Shown: piece by piece, positions 30,122 through 40,435 of the stretch
Layout of the letters: the number at the start of each line of letters is the position of its first letter
Position numbering within the stretch: position 1 is the stretch's first letter
Assembly (NCBI GenBank): GCA_956465555.1
Contig: OY101115.1
Coordinates: forward strand, 1,860,001-1,924,000
DNA: 64,000 nt
Direction: 5' to 3'
Origin: Nitzschia sp. pyKryTriq1
Lineage: Eukaryota; Bacillariophyta; Bacillariophyceae; Bacillariales; Bacillariaceae
Translations under genes and position numbers: made by a program
Notes under the pieces: model-generated
What the model was told of the DNA's origin: nothing
The model's database searches: none
Seen by the model: only the letters and a program-made list of their open reading frames with translations

Positions 30122-32350
30122 TCACACACTAGCTAAGCCTCTAGAGTCCATTTGTAGAGTAATAGCTAGGCTCCGAACCTGTGCCACAACCTCCAGAAAC
30201 GGCTTTTGATACTTGTTTATTTCTGATTCGATCGCATCGATAACCGCATACGCGCTTGTACCACATACGACCAAACACACAGCAGCCGTATGACCCATCA
30301 TTCCACGCAGGCATTGAACGTCCTTCGTATCGTCAGCAAGTGGCCTGGAATGCGAGGCTAGAAGATGGCAAATGATCTTGCCACCGTGGTGGGGCATGAT
30401 GGGATGTGCCGCAACCATAAGATTGTTAAGAGCCACCATCGCAGCGATTTGGGTCCTGAGATCAACGAACTCTCCAGCGATGAGTGGCAAGAGTGCTGAT
30501 AAGCCAAGTCTGCCAATCTCCACGCCCGGTGCGTCAGACGACGTTGTCATTCCGTGAAGGAGGGGGATGAGTGGTCCCACTATAATTTCCCACGAGGCGT
30601 CGCTTCTTGATCGGACCGCCGTCTGATGTAGGGTGAGAAACCATTCTTTGCAGAAGGATGCCTGGATCCTTCCACTATCACGTGATTGTTGTAGAATCAA
30701 ATGTTGGGCTCGTCCGATGGAAAGAACCGCTGGTCCCTTCCGGTGGACTTTGGATGCATCTTTCAGCATAGACAAAATGTTGTCTTTCATGTTTCGCCAT
30801 GCTTTATCCTCTTGATCTAAGACTTTCAGTAAATGTGTCAAGGCGCTTGCCCCCAGTGCCACGTGTGTGGTAGTGGTCGAGTCAAGTAGTTCCAGACAAC
30901 AAGGAATTATTTGGCAAACAAGTTCTGATGTCTGTTTGCGGTCTTGGTATCCTACCAATCGCACAAAGTTCAATAGAATGTGTACCACAGAAGGGTTGGA
31001 CTTGTAAACAATGTCTTCCATTGGTTTGGACTTTTTGACTATCCGTCTGCCGAGAAATACCTGCGTTTGTGATTGGGCTTCTGACGAAAAGTGTTCAAGA
31101 ACATCAAGGCCAAAGAAACGTGAACGGACGGCCTCCGCCACTTGGACGATGCCCAAAGCCCGTAAGGCCATCCCACAGTCATCATTAGTCACCACACCAT
31201 GTATGGAATCTCTGTCGTTGTCGTTTTCTCTAGGCAGATCGGTTGTTGCGTGCGAAGATTGGAGCAAAGCTGCGAGACTTTCCCACACTTGTGCTGCTAC
31301 ACGGCAGGCAATCCCTGTGAACAAGGTTGAGGAACCATCCAACGTGACATCTGCCCAGGATACAGCTTTGAGAGAAAGAAAATCATCGTAATTCAAAGCA
31401 AGCTCAGAAGGTCGTGGTGGAATGGCGCAGGGAGATTGGAAACCATTTTCTCCTCGGGTATCCACCAAGTCAGGATCAATACTCGGGGGATCTAGCCGAG
31501 TTCTCAAGAAGGGCAAGAGGGATAGGCAGCATGATACGAAGTCTTTTTCTTCACTTCCCTCTAATCTTTCCCTTGACAAAGGCAAAGCTCGGAAAATTTG
31601 ATACTGTATCCGAAGCAAAGTTGGAATAAGCACGTTGCCCCGAATGTATTCGGAGAAGCTTAGAGAAGAATCATTGAAGGCAAAGAGGAGATCACTGGAG
31701 ACCAACGCTGCAGTCTTTGAGATTGCTTCTCGATTTTCGATGGTGATGATAGGCTCATCAGACTGAATGCATCGTACTTGGTCCAACCAATTCGATAGGA
31801 TCAACTCATAGTTCTGCAAGACTGGCAACGCGTTGTTCCCTGGTGTTCTCAATAGCTTGCGAACGGTTGTTATGTAGCCAATGATCCAGTAGAAAATAGC
31901 ACTGCTGGGTAGAGAACCCAGACGATCAATGTAGAATCGGACAACCGGCGATGATGATGACGATTCTTCTGGAGGCGTCCCCCCCCAAAAGGAATCGAAG
32001 TATGGCGGCTTTTCCTCAACTTCGTGGACAGCTTGATTGAAATGAGACGCGAGTTGCGTCAATGTTTCTGAAACTACTTCTTTTTGCGTGGAAGCTGAAG
32101 TTGCTTCTGCAATTACCATCACCATTGCATCAAACAACAGATCGAGGCACTCAACATTGGTTCTACGTAGACCCAGGGAGATGAGCAGCTTGCTAGGTAC
32201 AGGATGTATGTTGTAGCAACATTTTTTGTTGCCTGTTGCCTGCTGCCTGCCTCTGCCTGCCTGCCGCCTTCCGCCATGGTGAAAACGCGACTCCCTATGA
32301 CTCCGAAGGAACTTGGGTCCGACGGGTCGGACCAAAGTCGAATGAATCAT
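30122..32350 (-). CDS. Long alpha-helical (HEAT/ARM-like) protein, unknown
   Basis: A single long frame gives up to 742 residues of mostly amphipathic helices without transmembrane segments. Repeating Leu-rich helical pairs (for example GRLGLSALLPLIAGEFVDLR followed by TQIAAMVALNNLM) suggest an alpha-solenoid such as HEAT or ARM, possibly of TTI2 or similar scaffold type, but no family signature is decisive. The first 85 residues are basic and poorly helical. Alternative starts at MVMVIAEATS (about residue 77) or a spliced first exon beginning ATGGCGGAAGG near 32277 are possible. Confidence 0.65.
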   Translation of the reverse strand: MIHSTLVRPVGPKFLRSHRESRFHHGGRRQAGRGRQQATGNKKCCYNIHPVPSKLLISLGLRRTNVECLDLLFDAMVMVIAEATSASTQKEVVSETLTQLASHFNQAVHEVEEKPPYFDSFWGGTPPEESSSSSPVVRFYIDRLGSLPSSAIFYWIIGYITTVRKLLRTPGNNALPVLQNYELILSNWLDQVRCIQSDEPIITIENREAISKTAALVSSDLLFAFNDSSLSFSEYIRGNVLIPTLLRIQYQIFRALPLSRERLEGSEEKDFVSCCLSLLPFLRTRLDPPSIDPDLVDTRGENGFQSPCAIPPRPSELALNYDDFLSLKAVSWADVTLDGSSTLFTGIACRVAAQVWESLAALLQSSHATTDLPRENDNDRDSIHGVVTNDDCGMALRALGIVQVAEAVRSRFFGLDVLEHFSSEAQSQTQVFLGRRIVKKSKPMEDIVYKSNPSVVHILLNFVRLVGYQDRKQTSELVCQIIPCCLELLDSTTTTHVALGASALTHLLKVLDQEDKAWRNMKDNILSMLKDASKVHRKGPAVLSIGRAQHLILQQSRDSGRIQASFCKEWFLTLHQTAVRSRSDASWEIIVGPLIPLLHGMTTSSDAPGVEIGRLGLSALLPLIAGEFVDLRTQIAAMVALNNLMVAAHPIMPHHGGKIICHLLASHSRPLADDTKDVQCLRGMMGHTAAVCLVVCGTSAYAVIDAIESEINKYQKPFLEVVAQVRSLAITLQMDSRGLASV

Positions 32351-32590
32351 TCGGATTTGATGGTGTCTATCGTCTATCTCGATATCTTCAATCGCTACTC
32401 GTAGATTTCTCTCTCACTACTCTACTAGCTAGAGCTAGTAGTAGCAGTAGTAGTAGTAGAGAGAGCAGTAGAGACGCGTACCGGGGTAGGAAGTATTTTA
32501 AGACTACGAGTCGTTTCTCGTGAAGAACGGAAAAGAAAAGCTCTTGCAGAGTAGCTCTCTAGCTAGCAGGATAGCCTCTATTAGTTTTAT

Positions 32591-33492
32591 TTATTTTGCA
32601 ATGGATGCCTTCGATATGAAGGAGAGTTTTGGGTATTGAGCCTCCAGGTACTCGTTGCCTTTCGCTTGGATGAGCCCTTGATTTGGGCCCTTTCCACTTG
32701 GTGCCCCTTCGCCGTATCCAGCGTACAATTTTTCTACAATGTCCATTCCCTCAATGACTTCGCCAAAAGGAGAGAAGCCCTGTTTGTCTAGGAAGCCATT
32801 GCCTTGGTCACGAGTATTGATGAAGATCTGGGTAGTCCTTGTATTTGGCCCTGCTGTTGCAAAGACAACAGTGCCTCTCGTATTTGAAACCTTCACCGGG
32901 TCGTCGGGAATACTGGATGATCTCCATTTACTCATCACATTCGGATCTCCAGTAATGCCGAACTGCGCAATGAAGCCTGGTAGAACACGAAAAAACCGGC
33001 AGCCATCATAGAAGCCAGTGCCTACTAATTCCTGTGTAGACGGGGGACGACGTGATGTGAGTCATACACAGAAATATAATTGTAGTACACTTTTGCTTTC
33101 ATCCATAAGCGAGTACTTACCTCAAAACGAGCTACTCCTCTTGGTGCCCATTCTGGTTTCAATTGGATCCGGATAGTCCCAGTTTTACCGGGCTCGCCGT
33201 CCAGATTTGCGATTGAAATTTCCACCACTTTTCCAACCGGTGCTGCGTCCTCAGCAAAAGCGGCTGGGATACCTCGGCTCACTACTACAGCACCTCCCGT
33301 ACCTATGAATACTCGCTTGACCGCAGAGAAAAAGTCGCGACGCCTCGAAGAATTATGTTTTGCCAATAGGGCAGTCCTGGTACTAGTAGGTTGTCTTCGG
33401 ACCGAAGCCTGCTGTAAACTAAAGGCGTTGCCCTCCCTTGAGGATAACAGAACATGAATCAGCCCGAGGAGCGAAGGAATGCTGCACTTCAT
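32591..33492 (-). CDS. Thylakoid-lumen cyclophilin-type peptidyl-prolyl isomerase
   Basis: Two exons, 33121-33492 and 32591-33031 (89-nt intron, phase 0), give 270 residues. The N-terminus carries two leaders in series: a signal peptide ending GNAFSLQ (plastid motif) and a twin-arginine lumenal signal (RRRDFFSAVKR, hydrophobic stretch, then AAFAEDA). The cyclophilin domain starts about residue 92 and shows FYDGCRFFRVLPGF, QFGITGDP, TRTTQIFINT and FSPFGEVIEGMD. The catalytic Arg of FFRV is present. This predicts Tat-dependent transport to the thylakoid lumen and a folding role there. Confidence 0.9.
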
Positions 33493-34466
33493 TTTTGTTG
33501 TACGAATGAAGCTTATTGTGTGAGAAATGTGAGCTCGCCGCCGCTGTCACTCTGGTAAATAGAGAAGAGTAGTCAATCATCGTCGTCTATACTCGTACCG
33601 GTGGCTTCATCCACATTCATTCGTCGTTGTTGATGTCTTTCCTCATGTAGGTGCGTCACGCATCTCTCGTGTTTCAACCTTTCAAAAGATCCCCGTAGTA
33701 CTTCGTACTCGTACGGTAGACTACTCGTAGATACGAGTACCTGTACAGAAGATACAGTAGCTGTCTTCCCACGCGCCAGCCCGGCCTCGGCGTCAAAATC
33801 TTTTGCTTCTTTTTTGGTTATTCTTTTATTCTCCATCTGCTTTTTTCGCTCTCCGGTTTGTACTCCGTCCGTGTGAACGATCGAATGAATCAATAAAAAA
33901 TCACTCTCGTTGGCTAAAATCCATCCGAATACTGTGTTGTACCTGGTGGTCTACCGGTACGCTCATCGTGCTGCTGCCGCGTACGTAGACAAGCTATTTC
34001 GAAGTACCAGTGTACCAGTAGAATTCCTCTCTACTATAGCAGGTCCACTCTCTCTACTACTCTATTATTTGTCAGTAGAGAGCACATCTCTACCGGTACA
34101 GTACTCTCCCCTATCACATACCAAAATCACTGGTACATTGCACTTCTTTCTTGAGGACCACATACTCGGGTACTGCGTATCGGTATGCCCATAGGGTGAA
34201 TTAGCATCATGCGTTTTTTCCACGTAGTGGCCACCATACCACCTGGTATAGCACTCCTCTCTCTCTCTCTTCTCTTCTCTTCTCTCTCTAGAGTAGAGAG
34301 TACAAATGCTTGAGATAGCTGTTCCGCTTATGTACCTCGTAAAATATTCCCCATCGAAGGTTGATTTATACAGTGGCTGCCCTCCTCAGGAGACCTCGGC
34401 AGGCAAGGTAGGGACGTTACGTGAGTGAATAGTTCAAATGGCAGGGACAACCTGGATAAGGTCCAA
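33493..34466. other. Intergenic region with GTAC and CTCTCT repeats
   Basis: No gene is supported. GTAC-word clusters occur at 33690-33760 and 33940-34190, and a TCTCTCTC tract with a CTCTAGAGTAGAGAG hairpin-like end lies at 34256-34302. Confidence 0.5.
33940..34302. repeat. GTAC palindromes followed by CT-rich microsatellite
   Basis: TACCGGTAC, AGTACCAGTGTACCAGTA, CTACCGGTACAGTAC and CTCTCTACTACTC words precede a (CT)n tract. Upstream of no obvious start codon. Confidence 0.5.
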
Positions 34467-37035
34467 TCAACTTTCCGTGACCGGCTCAGTATGAGCTTTC
34501 TTTTTTGACTTTTTCTTTTCTTTTTGCTCATCCTTGTCTCCCTTTTCTGCTTTATCCTTCTTCGTCGACTTTTTTGGTTTCGATCCATCTTTCTCACTCT
34601 TTGGTTTCTTCGATGTCTTCTCCTTTGAGACCTCTTTGATAACTTTCTCTGCGCTCTTCGTCTTCTTTGTGTCATCACTCTTTTCTTTCTTCTTCTTTTT
34701 GACATCGTCCTTCTTTTTGTCCTTCTTCTTCGTTGAATCAACAATGTCATCGTCCGCACGTTTGATCGTGGCAGCTTTGGCCTGGCAGCGGGCAATCTCG
34801 TCGACTTCTTCCTCCTCCTCATCGTCAACCATGACTTGCTTTGTTGCAGCTGCTTGCTTTGCCTTTTTTGCTGCCTCCTCGATCTGTAATCTTATACCAT
34901 CATCAGCCGTGAAACTCTCGTCAAGCAAATCCATGTCAACGTCATCGCTTGTGTTCTTCTTCTTGTTCGTCTTCTTTTTTCCTCCGTCTTTCTTTTCCTT
35001 CTTCGTTGTTACGAGGAGATCATGGTCAGCTTGCTTCAGAATTGAGGCTCTGGCCAGAGATCGTGCAATCTCATCATCAGCTTGCTCCTCTTCATCGTCG
35101 ACTGAAATTCGCTTTGTTGCGGCTTGATGTTTCGCCTTTTTAGCCGCCTTCTCAATTTCTAATCGTATTCCATCATCGGTGGTAAAATTCTCCTCGTCGG
35201 GTTCATCCTCAAAATCCTCAACTTCAGACTCCAAGTTGCTTCCTTGGATAAGGCCTCCGACTTCGACTTGTTGTGCAAGTTCTTGGGCCCTTTTGAGAGC
35301 ACGCGCTTTTGCAAGCTGAAGAGCTATGTCATCGTCACCGTCATCATCGTTGTCAGAATCGCCTTTCTTTCTGGCATAAAGTGCATTTTTTTGATCTTCC
35401 TGCAGTTTGGTCTGCACGTTGTTGGCTGCGCCAACAATTTCGCTGCGCCGCTTTTCTTGTTCTGCAAGTTGTGCGGCTAATTCCTGTGCCCGCTTTTCGG
35501 CGTTGGCACGTTTGATCTCATCCTTTGCTTTCCCCTTCTCAGCCACAGCCTTGGCGCGAGCCGCCTCTTCTTCATACTTTTTCTCCAGTTCGATTTTGCG
35601 CTGTTCTGCTGTAGCTAGAGCTTGCTCCTTGAGCATCGCTGATTTCTGTTCCAATTTCTTCTTCTTGTTTGCTTCAGCTTGCTTTTTGGCGGCTGCTATC
35701 AATAGGGAAGCCTCCTCTGCTTCCTTTTCCCGAAGTTTCTTTTCATCCAAAATCTTTGATAACATTTGCTCCTGTTCCTGGAAGCGCTTAGCCCGTTCCT
35801 CAGCTTCTGCTGCTACTTCCGCCTCAAGCGATTCTGCCCTTTTTTTCTCAACCAACAGCTGCTGTTCGCGGGCACGCTGTATTACCTCAGCTTGTTTCAT
35901 CAACTCCTGGGCTCTTTCGTGAGCAGCCTGCTTCGCTCTTTCAAGCTCTGCCTGTTTTGCAGCCTCTTTTTTCTGTTCAGCAAGAAGCATTGCTATCTCT
36001 GCCTTTTCCGCTTCTTCTTGGCGTTGCCTGGCCAATTCTTTCTGTTGGGCCTGTTGTTCTTTCAGAGCTTGCTTTTTGCGCTCCCTTTCCTCCTCACTGT
36101 AAAGAATCAAAAACAATATGATAAGGTGAAATTGTTGTGAAAACAATCGGTCGTGAAACAACGACAACTCACCGCCATTGCTGCTTCAAACGTTCCTGCT
36201 CGAGCTTCTTCTCACTCGCTTCTTTCTTTTCCCGCTCCTTTTCAAGCATCTCCTTTTCTTTCGACGCAGCTTTTGCTTCAATCTTGGCTTGTCGCTCTTC
36301 CTGCCGCTTTTGAGACTCCATTCTAAGTTTTTCCTTAGCTTCCTTCTTCTTCAATGCTTCTAGCATTTGGTTGTGTGCTTCCTTTTCTGCTTCCTCTTGG
36401 AGACGTTTTCGCTCCAATTCTTTCTCTTCCTTCAGACGTTGCCTTTCTTGTTCTTTCTCTTCCTTCCGTCTTTGCTCTTCAGCAGCTTCTTTTGCCTTCC
36501 GTTCGGCTCTCTCCTCTCTTTCCTTTTCGATTTGTGCTTGTCTTTCCGCCATTTTTTGCTGTGTGCGCTGTTCAATCTCGAGCCGTCGTTGTTCTGCCCG
36601 TTCCATGGCATCCTTAAGCCGTTGTTCTTCTTCGGCTTTTTTCTTTGCCTTTTCAACAAGTAACGCCGTCATGGCAGCATTTTCGGCCTCTTTTTCAGCC
36701 TTTTTCCTGGCAACTTCAGCTTCTTCCTCTTCCAGTTGTCGCTTCTTCTTTGCTTCTTTCTCTGCCTTCACCCGCTGTCGCTCTACCTCTTCTGCCTCCT
36801 CCCTCTCTCGCTCTGCCTTCTCTTCCGCCTCTCGGTCCAATTGCCGCTGGCGTTGTTTCTCTGCAAATTGCTCCTCTAATTCCTTTTTACGCTGCTCGGC
36901 CCTCGCCTTCGCTTCATCTAATTTCTTCTGTTGCTCTGCCTTTTTGTTGGCAATGAGTGCCATTTTCTTCATCTCCATTTTGAGGCGCGCGGCCTTAAGT
37001 TCCTCTTCCGTTTCATATTCTTCCACAGCCGTCAT
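34467..37035 (-). CDS. Very charged long coiled-coil protein with internal repeats
   Basis: Two exons, 36173-37035 and 34467-36096 (76-nt intron, phase 2), give 830 residues. Roughly the first 520 residues are an unbroken Lys/Glu/Arg/Ala helix like a single alpha helix or caldesmon-type coiled coil. Then come two acidic repeats of about 58 residues, each with a TDDGIRLEIE-like or TADDGIRLQIE-like start, a VDDEEEE patch and an ARxxAxxxKxAD end; a third degenerate copy (DDDIALQLAKARALKRA) precedes them. A Lys/Ser-rich tail ends the protein. No enzyme domain is present. The composition suits a cytoskeletal, vesicle or nucleic-acid scaffold role, but this is unproven. Confidence 0.75.
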
Positions 37036-37445
37036 CTTCGATTGGTATGGGCATACAACGTACTCAGAACAGGATATTCTTCCACAGAGATATGACTGGC
37101 TTCAGCTATTTCACGCCCGAAATATGTTCCATATGGGAAGAAAGAGGAGAGTGACATATTATCCCGCCCGTCATCGGCGGTTGGCGGGCTATTTCTTTAC
37201 ATCATTATTATTCATATTCATTATTGATGACTTCAACGATCTTGTGTGACCTTTGTGTCACGAATTCAGACTTTCGCGGGACTGCAATTGCTTGACGGGA
37301 AAATCGATGGTATGTACCGTACGTGTACTTCGCAACTTCCATACCGGTATCGAGAGTGTCCATATACCATGGCTAGCTAGGCTTCAGGAGTACACATCCA
37401 TTCAACTATATGCAGAAAATGGAACTTTCAGATTGCGGACGCCTA
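37036..37445. other. Intergenic region
   Basis: Lies upstream of the coiled-coil gene and downstream of the prolyl-hydroxylase gene. It has a few GTAC and ACCGGTAT words near 37315-37350. No gene is seen. Confidence 0.4.
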
Positions 37446-38531
37446 CTATTGGTAACCGAGTTGTCGAGCTGTCTCCTCCATTTTCGATCTAGCAGCCACA
37501 TTTGAGTTGCCGATGGGCAGGACGGCCTCATAGGAATTTTTGTGAACCCACATCTGCACAATCCACTTTTCCGTGTCACAGGTCATGGCCTCACTCCTAT
37601 GTAATGTTCTATCATCAGGTGTCCCATCGCGAAAGGCAGGGAAAAAGAGGAGAGCTGTGCCCGCTTTCGGTTGCATGACCAATGGCTCACCCCCGTGATG
37701 GAGGTCTCTAAAGGCAGTGCCACCTCCACAATCCTTTGGTATATCCGTCATGTACACCAACAATGTAGCAAGCCGTTGACCACCATTCTTCAATTGAGGT
37801 GCTGGAACTTCGTCGTAGTGCCATGAAAATTCTTGACCCTTCTTGTAGCGGACAACCTGTGGTTCTTCCATAGTCTCGAGTGGAATATTGAGTACATGAT
37901 TGGCCTTCGCCAATAGAAGTGGAACATCTACAAAGTTGCAAAACCAGGATGTTGATGTTCTGGTAGATAATGCACCGGTAAAGGTCGCGGAGCCAACTTC
38001 ATGGGCAGAGTCAGTGGCGGCTTTGATGGACTGGCACTCCTCTGGTGTGAAGAAGTTGTCGATTCGTAGTACGGGTGGCGATTTATGCAGGAGTTGCAGC
38101 TTCATGGGATCTCGATCAGATTCCACATTCTTTTCAACTCCTTCGCCGTCAAAAAAGCTACCGAGGTGAAGTTCGAGATGATCCTTTAAGCACTCTTCAA
38201 TCTCTGCAAGCGGCATCGGAGCGCCCGGGTTGATCGGAATAAGTTCGATGTCAGTACCCATCGGTGGAAAGAGGTCATCGATGGTAGCAACAGGAAGTCC
38301 CCATTTGTCTAGTTTCGGCTCTTCTTTTTTCTGCTCTTTACTCATTGGTGCGAGAGGCTTAACCTCCGCGAGGCCTACTTTCTTCTTTTTAGCTTTGGTC
38401 TGCTTGCCTTTGGAAGGTGTAGGTTTTCCACCACCGAAGCCTCCGGCAAAGGCTGAACAGCTGGGAGAGATCCAGCGAGACGACTCGCCTGAATGGAAGA
38501 ACAAGGCAAGCAGAACAAGAAACTCCATCAT
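37446..38531 (-). CDS. Plastid-leader prolyl 4-hydroxylase-like 2-oxoglutarate oxygenase
   Basis: A single exon of 361 residues. The iron-binding triad is visible as H238-x-D240 (FSWHYDEVPAP) and H311 (TLHRSEAM), with the 2-oxoglutarate-binding Lys at 322 (TEKWIVQMW). FTPEECQSI, VVRYKKGQEF and LLVYMTD are prolyl 4-hydroxylase landmarks. The start at 38531 (MMEFLVLLALFF) gives a signal peptide followed by SCSAFAGG, which fits a plastid presequence; an upstream in-frame ATG at 38582 would bury it. An ER fate is the other option. The substrate is unknown. Confidence 0.85.
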   Translation of the reverse strand: MMEFLVLLALFFHSGESSRWISPSCSAFAGGFGGGKPTPSKGKQTKAKKKKVGLAEVKPLAPMSKEQKKEEPKLDKWGLPVATIDDLFPPMGTDIELIPINPGAPMPLAEIEECLKDHLELHLGSFFDGEGVEKNVESDRDPMKLQLLHKSPPVLRIDNFFTPEECQSIKAATDSAHEVGSATFTGALSTRTSTSWFCNFVDVPLLLAKANHVLNIPLETMEEPQVVRYKKGQEFSWHYDEVPAPQLKNGGQRLATLLVYMTDIPKDCGGGTAFRDLHHGGEPLVMQPKAGTALLFFPAFRDGTPDDRTLHRSEAMTCDTEKWIVQMWVHKNSYEAVLPIGNSNVAARSKMEETARQLGYQ

Positions 38532-38992
38532 TATTGGCTGTGTTGTTGGATATAGACAGAGGAAAGGAATAAATACCGGCATTGTGCTGTGCTTCCGTCT
38601 TCATACTTGCGTCTCCTCTCTCCTCATCACGACAATCCGCGCCCCGAATGTAGTGAGTACATATGGCGACAGAGGAGACGAAAGATGATCGAGTGCACAG
38701 AGCACATCAAAAATCTTTGATCTGCTGCATCATGCGCTTCGGCGCCATCATGCGCGTTAAAAAATTAGTTCATTGTTGATGTTTTGACGGGACTGCGTTC
38801 ATGATTAAAAGCTTATTGTCCTCTCTATGTAGTTTTTTCGCGACGTCCCATCACCGGCACGTTGGGTGTGAACTGTACATAAAGGCCACTAGCACCGTTG
38901 GCCATAGTAGAAGAGGACCAATAACCAAAATATTTCTACTGCAGTATGATAGCTATTTCTAGTGCAGTATGATAGCTCTACTATGTTCGTAG
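38532..38992. other. Intergenic region
   Basis: No gene is seen between the end of one 2-oxoglutarate oxygenase and the start of the other. A 20-bp unit (GCAGTATGATAGCT) is repeated in tandem near 38941-38975. Confidence 0.4.
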
Positions 38993-40162
38993 CTAGCTGC
39001 GTTTTTCAATGTGCCCATCTTTCAAAATTTCTAGGTCCTTGTGATGATTCCGAAACACATCGGGATGGGAACGTGCCAAGCTCTTGAACGTATTTTCTCC
39101 CACACTTTTCAGCATAGCGTTGTCAGTCCGCTCCCAGTTTTTGTAGTCTCGAGGGCGATCCCACCTGAGTGATTCCACAGTTGCCTTGGAGATAGGCTCT
39201 ATAGTTGCAGACAGGACAGGATTGTAAAAAAGTGGAACAGATATTCTCGGATTGGTAGAGGTAGTATTTGCTAGGACCCGATGGGGTGTCGCCAAAAGAT
39301 AACCTCGGGATAAAATTTGGGCTTGTTCTCCAAGATTGCAAACAAGAACGCTTGATCCATATTCTGTTGGCACGTCAATCCATTCGCCTTTTGAAAAGGC
39401 CTGCAAACCACCGACGGAATCTTGGAGAACCAGAGTCAAGAAATTTGTATCTGTGTGGGCCCCAACTCCCTGCTGTGCTTCTCCGCCGCCCATTGGTGGG
39501 TATGATATAAGTTTGATGACCCAATGTGGAATTTCATTTATATCTTCACGGGCCTCGAATCTTGAGAGAAATTCCAATTTCTGATTGTCGTCTAACTCGA
39601 GCGCTAGGCACAAGGCATCGCGGATGCAGTCAGCGACATTGCAGACTTCCTTCGCAAAAAGTTGAGTTGTAGATTGCAGCTTCGGTTGACACTCATTTGG
39701 CCAGGGATTCTGAGTGGCTTTCAGACGCTCGTAGAGTGGCCATTGTTTGCCTGGTCTGGGGTACTCGACTGCCCACTCGATTTGCTCTCTGGAATCAACC
39801 TTTCCAGCTGTGTTCTCTACGCCCAACGGCATGTAACCCCGGAAACTTGGGCAGTTGTAGTATGATATTTGCTGCTTCTGCTCTAAAGGACGCTGGAAGA
39901 ATTGCCGCGCCTCAGAAAGTATAGTGTCTGCGACATCTTGAAAGTCGTGGCGGACAAGGAAGAATCCAACCAAGTGGCAGGCTTCGCGTAGCTCCTCAAC
40001 GAAAGCACGGCGATCTGAATGGTACTTTGCCAGATCCAAGAGCGGGATGATTGCTTTGCTTTCACCAACCATCGTATTGGTAGCATTGGCAACAGAGCAC
40101 AGTGCCTGAATTCGGTGAAAAGGCACCTCCTCGATCAAAACGTCGAAGAGATCAAAGGACAT
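38993..40162 (-). CDS. Isopenicillin N synthase-like 2-oxoglutarate/Fe(II) oxygenase
   Basis: A single exon of 389 residues. The N-terminal part matches the DIOX_N domain (IPLLDLAKY, GFFLVRHD). The C-terminal double-stranded beta-helix has H236-x-D238 (GVGAHTDTNFLT), H294 (TPHRVLANT) and the R306-x-S308 co-substrate motif (PRISVPLFYNP). This family includes flavonoid, gibberellin and thymine-type dioxygenases, so the substrate cannot be told. There is no leader, suggesting a cytosolic enzyme. Confidence 0.88.
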   Translation of the reverse strand: MSFDLFDVLIEEVPFHRIQALCSVANATNTMVGESKAIIPLLDLAKYHSDRRAFVEELREACHLVGFFLVRHDFQDVADTILSEARQFFQRPLEQKQQISYYNCPSFRGYMPLGVENTAGKVDSREQIEWAVEYPRPGKQWPLYERLKATQNPWPNECQPKLQSTTQLFAKEVCNVADCIRDALCLALELDDNQKLEFLSRFEAREDINEIPHWVIKLISYPPMGGGEAQQGVGAHTDTNFLTLVLQDSVGGLQAFSKGEWIDVPTEYGSSVLVCNLGEQAQILSRGYLLATPHRVLANTTSTNPRISVPLFYNPVLSATIEPISKATVESLRWDRPRDYKNWERTDNAMLKSVGENTFKSLARSHPDVFRNHHKDLEILKDGHIEKRS

Positions 40163-40259
40163 ATGGCGGAGCTTTGTGTTGTTGTTCGGTTACGCGAGTA
40201 AAATTCAAAGGATGACGTCACAAGTCAATGTAATCGGCTCGGTCGATTGGGTCGACGGT

Positions 40260-40405
40260 CGTCGTCCTACTCGTACAGCAGGAGTGCGTCTCCTCATTCC
40301 TCAACAGATGATCTACCTGCACTGTACCGTACAATACCAGTACTTTGAACTCTGCAGTACAGTACCAGGTACTCTAGAGTAGAGAGAGGGTATTGCACCG
40401 GTACA
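40260..40405. repeat. GTAC-word cluster
   Basis: Between two minus-strand genes. CTCGTACAGC, GTACCGTACAATACCAGTAC, CAGTACAGTACCAGGTACTC and CACCGGTACACG words follow one another. Confidence 0.5.
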
Positions 40406-40435
40406 CGAATTAGATGAAGATCATCAGGTTCTCTA

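Noticed and set aside
36371-37249. Long Ser/Cys/Phe-rich plus-strand frame opposite the charged coiled-coil gene
   Set aside because: Antisense reading of Glu/Lys-rich codons yields Ser/Phe-rich nonsense; no start context or domain.
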